Origin: Amphiduros pacificus
Lineage: Eukaryota; Annelida; Polychaeta; Phyllodocida; Hesionidae
Direction: 5' to 3'
Assembly (NCBI GenBank): GCA_949316495.1
Contig: OX439004.1
Span: 15,040,536 to 15,104,535 of the forward strand
DNA: 64,000 nucleotides
Positions 46,352 through 58,885 of this stretch are shown here, one piece after another. Made by a program: the position numbers and the translations under genes. Every line of letters begins with the position of its first letter. Positions within the stretch are counted from its first letter, which is position 1. The notes beneath the pieces were generated by a model that was not told where the DNA came from, searched no databases, and was given only the letters and a program-made list of their open reading frames with translations.

Positions 46352-49300
46352 AGTGGGTAGCGTAATTGCCGAAGAACTTTGCAAGTTAATGGCCACCAGA
46401 AAGGTTGTGACAACGCCATACTGCCCTCACAGTAACGGCATGGCAGAACGAAGTGTGCAGTCTATTTCTAAAAACTTGACACGTCTCTGTCATGACAAAC
46501 CTACATCTTGGGATTTATTCCTCGTCTGCACTGTTCGCTATGCATGCTTCTGTACATCAGGCAACGATGTATAGCCCTCTCTTCTTGATGACAGGTTGCT
46601 AAACATCCTTTCGAGACAGCACTCCCTGACCCTACCCACCCTAGCCCTTCTGTCCGTCATTATGTGAAGAACATGTTCGAACATGTCGTGACAGCACGTA
46701 AGTGGGCCAAAGAAAACAATGAGGTCATGCAGTCTAAGATGAAATTTTATCATGAAATGAAAAACAAAGGTTGGCATTTTCAGGTCGGCGATAAAGTGGG
46801 AAGCTTAAATCACCATACCATATTACTTGATCGAGCAAACTGCTCTGCTGAATTTTAAAGTCTGTATTTGTGACACCCACGTCGAGCTGAATTCTTCAAT
46901 ACATGTTAACAGGTTTCATCATTGTATTACACGCTTTGACCGCCCTGTTTCCCCGCTTCAATTCGAAGACGTTGTTCCAGTGGGAAACAACCTCCCGAGT
47001 GATGCTATTCCACCTGCAGACCTTTTACCAGAAACTGACCTCACAGATTCTCAAAATACTATAGATGAGACACATATTGTAGACCCCCATAGTTCTGACA
47101 CTGACATTAATGACAATGAATCTGACTCGCACTATGAGATTGAACGAATTTTGAAACAACGACAAGGATCTCAGGAAATGGAGTATTTAATTAAATGGAA
47201 AAATTATAGTGCGAAGCACAATACGTGGGAACCTTTCTCCTTTCTGAATAAACAGGCTCAAAAAGATGTTCTTGCTGACCCCCTTCGCTCCACTCGTGAA
47301 TGAAAAAAGTAAACATTCGTTTCCTGTCACTACAGTGTTCACATATATGATTTTTTTTTCTTCTTATGTAATTTCCCTAAAACTGAAATTTCACATTTGG
47401 GTTGTCACGAAAACTGCACTCACAATCGAGTTACAATGAATTTTCATTTTCCATCTTATGTCAGATTCGCCAATGGTGACTGACTCATGTTTGGTGACCC
47501 ATATTCCCTCTGACCCGGTCATTCTCTGTATAGTACAACATTAATTGACGACATGCTAATTGATGCAGATTTGAACTTTTGACACAGTAGCTCTTATTGC
47601 AGTAGCTCTTATTTATTAGAAAGCGTTAACAGAATATGAATTAATAACTCTTTATCTCTGTGTTCGATTGCTCTCAGAGCGGGGCTATTTGAAAGGTCCT
47701 TTGTTCTCTAAGTGACAATAACCAAGCCTAATAGGCCGACGATAATTGTGTACCAAAAATGCCCTTTTTGCGAAATATCGTTTTGTATGTGCCAATTGCC
47801 TTTTCCCAACCGTGACCTATGACAGTTAATTTACCCTGCAGCCAAGTTAGGGACTGTGTGCGTTGGTTGCGTGGATGTATAACGCAGGTGACTCTGATAG
47901 ATTAATTTGTATGGTACAAGATAATTTTTTTCGATTCCGTAACTGGTCAAAAGTTACGACGACAGTGTAGCCACACAGAGTAGACTAACTGTTCTTGGAT
48001 AACCATGAAAGATTTCGGCATTACGACCGTGAAAGCAGGTGATACAATTGATAATCGATGATATATACATTAAAATACGACTGAGATACTGAGACAACTG
48101 ATATTATTGATAGCAATAAGAACGTACTGATATGTGTAAAAATGGATGACTTTTTGAATTCGCGTCTAGTTTCTCTGAATACATCGGGATCTCCCGTGAC
48201 AAGAGATTTTATATCGAATTATCTAAAGCAGATCTTTCAGAATGTTTTGGCTCGGGTGTTCAGCATTGCTACCGGTCTCTTCCAGAATTTCCTACGGACA
48301 TTCCTTCATGTGCCCTATCCATGTTTACGGATTCAGTTAAAGATCATGTTATATTGTCAGGTTGACTACTTGGTAATGAAAGCCCCCCCTCGTGTTGTGA
48401 GAGATCTGCAAAATTCATCATTTCTAGTCATTGGCCACCGTGATCCATGGCTCGTTTCATGTCAGTTAGACGTTACCCCCACTGAGGTAGAACCATGTTC
48501 ATTTTGTACACTCACATTAGGATGCGGATGAAGTATGCGATCGAGTTCTGGTGTTTACATTCCACCAAGTCTCACCCATTGTGATAACAAGTTGATGACT
48601 CGTGTTGAGAAATCCTATACCACTAATTTACTGTTTATCTCACTCTTTCTCAACGAATCTGTCACACAAGGCATGACAGCATTCACCCTATTTGATGACC
48701 CGCCTGTTTTAGACGTTCCAGACCTAGATCTTCACTCATTAGGAGTCGATGATTTCGAGTCCCGTCAAGGTATGTTTATAGCCGATCTTAATCGGACTGC
48801 CTTGGCGTGGAAAAAGGCTCAATTGCCCTATATTGACACCTTGTGGTCAATGCCCGGAGGCCTGACCATATCTGATGATATGAGTTGGCTATGCCTCCTC
48901 AACACAGCAGGTACAGGTTTAGCACTAGGTTTTGCAGTCTGTTTATCTATTCTTTATAGTAGGTATGAACATCTTAAGAAGACCATTCTGTTGTTTCAAT
49001 TAAGCCAGGTCCCAGCTGCGGACGCTGCTTCCTCCCACATAGGAATACACGGACTTAACGTGTTTGACGTTTTTAGTGTCACCATTCTGATTATTGTTAT
49101 TATTGTGTTTCTCCTCCGGAAGGCTCATCTTTCATATCAGAATAGACATGATTTGACCTCCATTATGCGCCTATGGGACCGAGAGACAAAAAGCCCTCAA
49201 ACTCAAGTTTTACTCTAATTATTTTCGGGCAAATCTCGCATCGTCCTTTTGGTCGTGGAAATTTTGACTTTCCCAGGTTATATCAAGGTCATCTCCGGCG

Positions 49301-51406
49301 AAACTATGCCCAGTGCTGAGATTTGTTTCAATACACATTTGGTAATTGACTGGAACCTTACTATGTTAAAAGACTTACACCGAGAACTTAATTTCCACAT
49401 GCCTTCTGTTATCAGCGTTCCATTTCATCTAAAAGTTCTCACCAGAAATGTCCTGTCCAATCCACATGCTCTGAATCTCCTCATTGGAAGTGATGCTTGT
49501 TACATACTCCACAATTTAACTTCTGATTTACCCCTTCGTTCCCTAGGAAATATGTTCACTCCTCTTAATAGGAAAGCGTTATCATCACCTCTTGACCCCC
49601 GCAGACTGCATAAGAATGGCAAATGCAAGTTTAATAGGCCACAATTTCCATCCTTGGATCAACTCCGGGAAGAACACTATGACCCGAAGGTGGGACAACT
49701 CGAAGGCATTCTCACCTCCGCTAAATCTACACCATGCCTGACCTTCCAGGAACCTCCTGTCAAAAAGGTCAGATGGGGAGATCATGCTTGTGCCAAGAGC
49801 ATGGACACTGATATTCCCATTGGCTCGGGATGAACACATAGTCTTTACGATATAGCATAATCCAAGCTGAAGGACAGTACATTCACCCCGCAGTTTCCCT
49901 TTCAGAAATTAGACTTGATCCGGGTTTTTCCACCGTATCAGGTAAGTATGTCAGTTGATGCAACTCGTGCACAGGTGAGTTCTTCATCTCAAAGTAGCCA
50001 CACTATATCTCCAGCTTTCAAAATTGCGGCACCTTGCTGCTAAAGTGTGTGAAGCCCCAGGCCACACTATTCCTCTTCCCATAATTTCCCAGATTTTTTC
50101 AGAAAATTAAAACTTACACAGCACTCAGTGGTTTATTGGCTTTCTATGTCCTATGCATAGATAACGCCCTCTGTGATGTTTGCTTTCAAATTAGTAAGCC
50201 CTGTTGCAGTAACTGTTTGGACAAACTTGCTGTCCGATTTCTGAAGTTGTTTTACTGGTCCCATCCAATGTCATGGGGCCATGCCGAACATGAGAGCTTT
50301 AAATTCGGAGAGCTTTAAATTATTTCAAAAATGAAGGCAAGGATAAATATTCGGTTAAGTACTTCAGAGCTTTGACAGCTCTAGACCCATGGATATTTTG
50401 TACTACGTTTCCTACTTGCAATTCCGATCACACATATACCGAACCTGTAGTTTAATTACATTATGTAGACACCATGTTTTCTGGTGCAGGTTTGCATGCC
50501 ACCTTGTTTAGCTATTGCTTATGCTTCTTGCCTTTCATTCCGTTGATTACTATATCTTTTTATGTCGCTCATCTTGTGGATAGATTTTTTTTTTCCTTCC
50601 CCCTCAAAAATTAGTGGAGATGCTTTTGCTAGCTTGCATGCTACGTGTTGTGTTATGTTCTCTGTTTCAGATGGTTTACCCAAAGGTTCTTTATCAAAGT
50701 AGGCAGCATGCTTCTGACAGACTTCCCTATGGAGGAAAAGTTGACCTTTGAATCAGTCATCTCTCATCGAGAGGGTAACGTGGCTCTGGAAGGATCCGCC
50801 AGGTGGCTTCCGCGTTTCATAGACATTCCGCAGGCGAGTACTGTTTTTCCATGACTTTCACTCGTTGAAACATGAAGTTCTTGAGATTCACACTTCTTGT
50901 GGTTTAGGACTATATAATGTTATCCCAGGTACACACAAGTATGCCATTTCGCATACTTTCCGGGTCTCATCAGAGTTGTGTTAGGGATCCTGTCAGAGTG
51001 TTCCTGTCGTAGAGTGGCCCAATTGCCTGATCTCTTCATGGCTATCCTTCACACCCCACCCAAATTACATGGGGATTTGCAAGGGCCACCTTTAATATAT
51101 AGAGGGCCTATCCCAGACCCTCTCCCTCCGAAGTCACAGAACCAAACAGTCATTCTGTCAAATGACCTTTTCGACTCCTGGCCCCGCTCTAAAAAATTTT
51201 CACCTTCCCCAACTTTTAGAACTGTCCGTCCTGACCCGTTCTTTGGTGAGTATGGATTTTTTCACCTCCCATTCGTCCCTACATGCCCCCTTCTTGCTGC
51301 CGTTTTAGATAAGCCCATATTTGGCACCCCCTTTAACAGTTCAGATGCCCTGTTCATTAGATCAGCCGTTCACAGTTTTCTAAACCACTTCATGCACTAC
51401 CTGTGA
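46352..51406 (+). mobile_element. Ty3/gypsy-type fossil with chromodomain and env-like part
   Basis: The left end is cut off by the satellite. Parts seen in order: the carboxyl half of an integrase (46352-46860; PYCPHSNGMAERSVQS); a chromodomain (about 47120-47280; HYEIERILKQR, EYLIKWKNYS, NTWEP); a non-coding gap; an env-like region (48142-49218) with two strongly hydrophobic spans near 48900-48965 and 49055-49125; then further open stretches at 49249-49833, 50645-50854 and 50978-51406 that I do not recognise. An integrase-linked chromodomain marks a gypsy lineage. No protease, reverse transcriptase, gag or paired LTRs are present. It is broken at several places and moderately old. The right limit is uncertain. 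Confidence 0.7.
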
Positions 51407-51534
51407 TTCCTGAGGATCACATTGCCTCTGTCGACCCCTTCCCTCTAACGCCACCCCTCTTTTCCCAATCATAAACTCCGTTTTCAAAACATGGATGGCA
51501 TTCGCCCCTTCAAGACTTGGACTTTGTGTATTTC

Positions 51535-51569
<35 letters not shown>

Positions 51570-53557
51570 CACTTGGCCTTTTAATACTTCACGTCGCTCT
51601 CTATGTTGGGATTGTGCAACGCGCCCAATGTCCCCACCTGTCCCCGAAATTAAGTCCACATGGATTCCAAAATTCAAGTAAGATTATTTCAATAAATATA
51701 TATTTATTAACATCATAACTCTCACAGTTTAACTTTTTTTTATTTATTAATAAATTGTTGTATTTTAATACCATTTATATACTCATAATATATCACGTTT
51801 CGCTTTAGATGGAATTATTTTTACATTGTTATGGCTTAACAAAACCCATTTTTTCTTCAGGTAATTTTCCCTCCCCCACTCTGGCATTAGGCCAGATTAA
51901 TTCATCCCATTACCCCTTTTTGCCCCATCAAGTCTTGTCCCTTTTAGTTACCCCTAAGGTGTTCCAATACGGAACTTAAGAGTCCATAAATGTTCATTAC
52001 CCTTTAGAATCCTTCATATGTTCACTATTTCCCACAAGAATAATGTCTATTATTCCTTTGTTCACCACATAGCATTCTTAGTCCTTTTGATATCACAATT
52101 ATTGTTCAGCACCATTTATTAGGTCCTCGACTTCACGCGCCGATATCACACATGTCGATATTGCAATTGTTTGTTGCCATTTACCACTTTTTGACCTTAA
52201 ACTTTCACACCAAGGTCCATATTGTCTGCCCACATATGAGACGATGCCACGTGACGCATTGTCAAAATTCTTCTCACCTCCTTTGTGTTAATCACCATAT
52301 TGCTTTACAAACACTGTTGTTTAAGGCCACATTGGCTTGCGGTTTCACGCCGTTTGATGGTTCATTTCGCCACACAATTCCTTGTGCTCTATTCCAAATT
52401 TGCAAATGTTTTTTTTGGCATCTCTTCACATATGTACACGTGTAGGCACCAGCCTAGGCCTGTCACAGTTCAGGTTCGTTGACCTTGTGTCACATCAATG
52501 GTCCCTCATTACCGAACCAATAACCCACATGTTTTCATTTCTGCAAAGTATGTTGCCCTGCTCCGCCTTTAAGAGCATTATTTGTGCTTGGTCAGAGTGA
52601 TTATATCTCACTTTTGTTGACATCCTATAACTTCGCAGGCCTACCTCAGTGTAAAAAGCTGAGAGGTTCTGTTTACGATCTGTCATCACTTTGCATGACA
52701 TGTGTTCCAATGATAGTTACACATAATGATTCAGCTTTTCAGTCTCTTGGTGCTAGATTGCATCAGGAGCTGATTAACGATGTGAAGAATGGATTCTTCT
52801 CTTGAAGCCTTTTGGAATGATAAGCTGCCTTTCTAACTATTTTTTACTACTCCTCTAATAACATTCTCATCAAATTTTTTTGGCATAAAACTTTCAAGTT
52901 TTACACTCAACGACAAAGACAACATCCATGATTTTAAGAAAATTGAACACGCTCCGAAATTATATGACACCAAAGTTCCAAAGAGAATCTTGTAAACATA
53001 TGATCCCAATTTTGACGTAATTTTTTAACTTTTGACAAATTTTGTTACATTTTGGAATATTCAATTTGGAATTTTGAAATTTTGACTACATTGGTTTGTG
53101 ACATCCCAGATGAACGACACAGGCAAATCATTCATTACACATAACAATAACATTAAAAACAATATGGATTAAATACAAATAAATAAACACCTAACACTAA
53201 CATTGCAAACGATCCCGCAACCCACAAAAGAAAGAAACGGGAGCAATAAAAATTTGTTTTCAAAATGGATTCCTACCCCGCGCCGGGGCTGTACAAAGCG
53301 AAAAATAAACGAAATAGTCAAGTGGTTTCAAGGGAGAGGGTCCGTAAATTTAAAAACATTAAATAGCCAATCAAAATAGATCCCAATTGACCGAAAAAAG
53401 TCATTCAAACCTCCAAAGTTAACACGTAAAATGCACAAATACACATGCAATCACCCCCAACCCGGGAGTACACAGTACGCACCATGAAAATAGGGGTTTC
53501 CCCACATCACCTAGGAGGCACTACAGGTGAGGCGCCCAGCACCTCCAGAGGTCCTTG
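51407..53557. other. Unassigned region with poly-C tract
   Basis: 51536-51567 is an almost pure C tract. The sequence to about 52805 has the same pyrimidine-rich flavour as the gypsy fossil and may be its 3' part. An open frame at 52584-52805 is unrecognised. From 52806 on it is AT-rich and featureless. Confidence 0.35.
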
Positions 53558-54518
53558 TGTAGGATATAGATTACCTACCTATAGACTCTCAGGAATATAT
53601 ATAGACAATCATAGACAATCACGATATCTGGCAAAATACTATACATAGTTATTGAGTGCTACGTGAAGCCAACAAGTGCAGGCTGATGCAATGCCTCACT
53701 CGCCGCAAACAGAAATGATGTGATCCCCCATGCTACGCAGGCAGGACATGCGCAACCCCGAAGCAGGAGAGGATGCCACGTAGGCAAACCCCACACACAT
53801 GATGCTCAACCTTCCTTTAAGAGGCCCAGCTACTGTTAGACGGCAGTCAGAGAGAGAAGCAGAGTTCCAGCGTCCACTTGCCTAGAAGATCCACGACATT
53901 CAGCTTCGTGACCACATAGACTTGGGTGTTTTATGAATTCTCAGGACTGCAGACACAGAATATACACTGCACAATAGTTACCTTTATTCGGTGCTGTGTA
54001 TCCTAGTCTGGCTAGGCCGGCATGGCAATGAGCGAGGCATATGAACTACCCAAATGCATGATACTAATAGAGTCCTGAGAATACATAAAACACCCAAGTC
54101 TATGTGGTCACGATGCTGAGAGTCGTGGATCTTCGAGGCAAGTGGATGCTGGAACTCTGAGCACCGTCAAACAGTTGCGGGGCCTTTTTAAAGGATCATT
54201 GAGCATCATGTGTGTGGGGTTTGCCTGCGTGGCTTCCTTTTCCGACACGGGGTTTCACATGGACTCGTCTGCCTGCGTGGCTTCCTGTCCCGCTACGGGG
54301 TTTCGCATGGACTCCGTCTGCCTGCGTCGTGTGGGGGAATCACGTCATCTCTTATGCCTGGTGAGTCATCTCTATGTCCGGTGAGTGAGGCAATGCATCA
54401 GCCTGCACTTGTTGACTTCACGCGGCACACAATAACTATGCATGATATTCTGCCAGAGACCGTGATTGTCCATGATTGTCTATATATATTCCTAAGAGTA
54501 GGTAATCTATATCCTACA
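53558..54518. repeat. Long inverted repeat with ~120-bp spacer
   Basis: The left arm 53558-53948 and right arm 54071-54518 are inverted copies. Both outer ends read TGTAGGATATAGATTACC towards the centre and the inner ends meet at AGTCCTGAGAAT. The right arm is longer because a ~50-bp block (TGCCTGCGTGGCTTCC) is repeated there. Each arm read outward runs TGAGAAT...CCTACA, so two head-to-head LTR-like units or a foldback transposon are both possible. The right outer edge abuts a Harbinger transposase, which stops there. Confidence 0.8.
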
Positions 54519-56400
54519 GTATATCCTTTCTTCACGTGATAAACCCCTGTGTCCAAAAGGTTTGATCATGCTGGGCGTTAAGGGAAAAGCATCATCACCT
54601 CTGATGAAGTAAGGTACAGTGTCATTGGGTAGTTGAGAAGGCTGAGGCAAGTGGAGGTCATTGTTCACAAGGGCTGTATGGAGGTCACTTGCATTCCATA
54701 TCTGGGCATCAGGGCAGTATTGTATCAACAGGTTTAAAATTATGAACCCAATATTTTGGGTTCAAAATCGGTGTTCAACACCAAATTTGAACCAAAATTA
54801 ACACCAATATCGGGTTCAAACACCAATTTCGGGTTTATGTTTTTGAGCCCATTATGCAACACCAATATTTTGGGATCAAAATCGGTGTTCAACACCAATA
54901 TTGGGTTCAAACCAGGGCTTTTTGCATAGATTTCAAATGTGTGCTTATATTTCAAGAGTCAAATCATGCCCAAATCCATTTTTCAGGAACAATTTCAATC
55001 AATTTTTTTTTACTTACATCACAAGTTTGTGCTTAGATCTCAAGCAAGGTCCATAGCTTGTTTGGATGCAATTCTTAAATTTTGCATTGAATATTTTTTA
55101 TAACAACAGCTGCAAAATGCTTTATTGCCTGTCAAATGCATCACAATGTGAAAATATTGCACCATGACGTCACATGAGCGCCAAGAACATTGGTAAAATG
55201 TTACAAAAGCCCATTGCGGCCTCAAGGCATTGCAAAGTAATTCCCGTCAGAACCCCAGTGTAACAAGTTCAGAAAGGTCAAATATCGGAGTAATGTAAAC
55301 AAACTTACAATACAGTGATTGGAGCAAATATTAGTAAATAACTGCCAAAATATTGTTTGTTTTATGAAAAAAATGCACAGGACCTACAATTTAATGTTAG
55401 ATTATGCAAGAATTGTTTAAACCAACAATATTAAACTGACATGCAGGAGATTTTTGGTTCATAATGAACCTGATTTTGGGTTCAAATGAACCAGAACCTG
55501 AAATCGGGTTCACGGACCTGGAACTGCTTGATACAATACTTTTGGCTCAAAAATGTGTTTCCCATCTATGGCACCAAGTGTATGTGGAAAGTTCCATTAT
55601 TCCCAAAATCCATCAACTATGTCCTACCACTCTTGTGTTGTTACAGGCATTGTCATCAGTTCCCCCCTGTATCCATAAATGATGGCTTGACACACCTGAA
55701 AAGACAAAATGGAAAACATTCATAAGTACATGTCAGTAATAAACAATACAGTTTTGTCTCAGGAAAGCTGAAAGAACATAAATTAAATTCAATTGGTTTT
55801 CAGATTTACCTCTCTGACAAACACGGAGATGGTGTGGGCTACTCTCCAACCATATCGCATACATCTGTACTTGGTCCCCGTGGCAAGGTGGCGCCAGTAA
55901 TGGCAAGTTTCATCCAAGGATCCAAGGGGTCTCTGTACCATGTTGTATTCTTGTAAATTCTGTGACGAATTTGTGACCAGAATCTATCTAACTTTTGTGG
56001 AGACATCCTCAAGAACTCAGTAAAAGAAGTTGGGTCCTCATTTCTCAGTTCCAGCATGAGTTGGTCATACAACCCAAACTCTTTTCTCCTCTGAGCAGAG
56101 AGCCAAGGTCGTGTCTAAAATCTTCTTCTTCTTCTGGCCCTTCTTCTTTGGTTGGCAATAACTTGTAATTAAAGTTGTGCAAATTGAAACCCCAACTGTG
56201 CCCTATGTATGGCATTTCTGTATTCAACTCCAGCTCTGACAGCACACTGCATCTTTCTGCTTGAGAGGACCTTGTGCAAATGATGCCAAAGGTGTTTGAG
56301 GGCCTTTTTATATCTCATCTGTGACATCATCGCCGGTGTCCGCTCTTCTCTGCAGTACATCCTTTCCTTGTGCTGATGTTGGCTGCAATGACTACGTTTC
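54519..56400 (-). pseudogene. PIF/Harbinger transposase pseudogene, intron-containing
   Basis: Minus strand. Exon 1 (to 55810) encodes YDQLMLELRNEDPTSFTEFL, RMSPQKLDRFW and, in another frame, RHLATGTKYRCMRYGWR, with frameshifts near 56080 and 55890. A 114-bp intron (55809-55696, GTAAAT...TTTCAG) follows; removing it gives VFVRE then VCQAII. Exon 2 has WNFPHTLGAIDGKHIFE with the first catalytic Asp and two in-frame stops just before it. The second Asp region is missing, replaced by a 0.8-kb insert. The end (54728-54523) keeps PDAQIWNASDL, LPYFIRGDDAFPL, PFGHRGLSREERIY and is cut off by the inverted repeat. No TIRs or TWA duplications found. Confidence 0.85.
54737..55522. mobile_element. Foldback insert inside the Harbinger pseudogene
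   Basis: Both ends are built from GAACCC/GGGTTC palindromes (ATGAACCCAATATTTTGGGT at the left; GAACCTGATTTTGGGTTC and GAACCTGAAATCGGGTTC at the right). The left part (54737-54920) is a tandem of ACACCAATATTGGGTTCAAA-like units. The transposase reading stops at one edge and resumes at the other. Coding-like frames over it come from the repeats. Confidence 0.6.
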
Positions 56401-56569
56401 CATGCGCTCTCCGTCCGTTTACCCTGTGTTTGTCCATTTACTGTTCTGAACTCTGCAAGTCATCATCTTTATATTGGTGTTCATTCGTTTTGTTTTGGAT
56501 AAATGTTTGCATTCAATCCTGACACCTTCCAAACCCAATTAGCATGAGATAAGAAAGCGTTTGCATTCC
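56401..56569. other. Harbinger 5' flank
   Basis: Non-coding sequence between the transposase pseudogene and array B; no terminal repeat seen. Confidence 0.35.
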
Positions 56570-57990
56570 GGACGCATACAGTATGTGTAACGAAGCCAGT
56601 GCAAACTCCTTAACACACATACCAAATTTGGTGAACTTTGAATCGACCTGTGCCAAGTCTTTTTCACATGAAACATTAGGATTTATTTGAATTAATTATT
56701 GAAATCTTAAAGTTGTGAGTGGCGCCATCTTGCTACCGCCAATAGCGGCGGGGGAAACGCTTAGGAAAAAATGATGGGACCATCCTTGACTCGTATACCA
56801 AATTTGGTAAACTTTGAATTAACATGCACCAGGTCTTTTTCACTTTGAATATTAGGATTCATTTTATTTAATGATTGAAATCTTAAAGTTGAAATCTTAA
56901 AGCCGGGGAAACGTATCATAAATAACATTATGGGACCATCCTTGCCTCGTATACCAAATTTGGTGAACTTTGAATCGACCTGTGCCAGGTCTTTTTTACT
57001 TGAAATATTAGGATTAATTTGAATTAATTACTGAAATCTTAAAATTGTGAGTGGCGCCATCCTCGTCAATAGTGCCGGGGAAACAGTTCATAAATAATAT
57101 CATGGGATCATCCTGGACTTGTATACCAAATTTGGTGAATTTTGAATCAACCTGAACCAGGTCTTTTTCACTTGGAATAAAAGGATTCATTTTATTCAAT
57201 TATTGAAAAGTTTTGAGTGGCGCCATCTAGCCACCGTCAAATGCGCCGGAGAATATTCGCTTCATAAATAACATCATGGGATCCCCCTTAACCCGCATAC
57301 AAAATTTGGTGACCTTTGAATTGACCTGCACCAGTTATTTTTTACTTGGAAAAATAAGATTCATTTTATTTAAATCTTAAAATGCTAAAAGTTTTGAGTG
57401 GCGCCATCTTCCTACCGTTAAATGGGTCGGGGAAACGCTCCATAAATAACATCATTGGACCTCCCTTAACCTGCATACAAAATTTGGTGATCTTTGAATT
57501 GACCTGTGCCAATACTTTTTTATTCTGAATAATATGATTCATTTTTATTTCATTACTAAAATACTAAAAGTTTTTAGGGGCGCCATATTTCTACCGTTAA
57601 ATGCGCCAGGGAAACGCTTCATAAATAACATCATAGGACCCCCCTTAACCTGCATACAAAATTTAGTGACCTTTGAATTGACATGCGCCAGTTATTTGTT
57701 ACTTTGAAAAATAGGATTCATTTTATTTAAATTTTAAAATACTAATAGTTTTGAGTGGCGTCATCTTTCTACCGTTTAATGCGCCGGGTAAAGGCTTCAT
57801 AAATTACATCATGGGACCCCCCTTAACCTGCATACAGAATTTGGTGACCTTTGAATTGACCTTCGCCAGTTATATTTGACTTGGTATTATGTTCCATTTT
57901 TATCATATTATTAAAATCCTAAAGTTTTGAGTGGCGCCATTTAGCCAACGTTAAATGCGCCAGGGAATCGCTTCATAAATAACATCATGG
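56570..57990 (-). repeat. Tandem array B, ~177-bp unit, reverse
   Basis: About eight units, inverted relative to array A: AGTTTTGAGTGGCGCCATCT, AATGCGCCGGG, AAATAACATCATGGGA and AATTTGGTGACCTTTGAATT. The left-hand units (56600-57050) have drifted most. One unit near 56880 is shortened. Confidence 0.92.
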
Positions 57991-58152
57991 GACAAAATTA
58001 ACCGACATTGAGGTAAGAAACGTCAATTTACACAAGGAACCCAGCCTCCGGTGCGAGTAAGAAATGGATTTCTGTATTCTACACAATATTTTGAACTAGG
58101 AAACATCATCAAACCTTTTGCAACAAGACGGGTAATTAAATCTGACCTAGCT

Positions 58153-58507
<355 letters not shown>

Positions 58508-58508
<1 letters not shown>

Positions 58509-58650
58509 CAAATATGGACCTGGGTGGAGTGCAATATGACTTTTTATGGACCTTCAGAAAGTTATATTGCACTCGGCTGCGCCTCGTGCAATATAACTTT
58601 CCGAAGGTCCATAAAAAGTCATATTGCACGACACCCAGGTACATATTTGT
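58508..58650. mobile_element. 143-bp hairpin (MITE-like)
   Basis: Arms of about 62 bp pair almost perfectly from ACAAATATGGACCTGGGTG to CACCCAGGTACATATTTGT around a short GGCTGCGCCTC loop. No coding potential. Near-identity of the arms suggests it is young. Confidence 0.85.
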
Positions 58651-58651
58651 T

Positions 58652-58885
58652 TTATTCTATGATCACTGTGTTAATTACTGCCATTGTTGGTTTAATTCTA
58701 CAAGTGAGAACTGAAAAGGACGAGTTTGTCTGTATGATGACGTCATGGAATTCCCCATCAGTGCAGTGGAAAGTATATTGACGTGCAATATAATGCATCT
58801 GGTCAATACAACAATTTAGAGAAGCTCACGTGACCAGGAATTGACCAATCACAGCACAGAATACACAGTGATCATAGAATAAACG
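58652..58885. mobile_element. Second short TIR element next to the hairpin
   Basis: TTATTCTATGATCACTGTGT (58652-58671) and its inverse ACACAGTGATCATAGAATAA (58864-58883) bound a non-coding 230-bp segment with one TGACGTCA. No clear target duplication. Confidence 0.6.

Noticed and set aside
51491-51718. Proline-rich protein
   Set aside because: The proline run is only the poly-C tract read in one frame.
54740-54955. Repetitive protein with NTDFEPKIL-like words
   Set aside because: The frame reads a short tandem repeat within the foldback insert.
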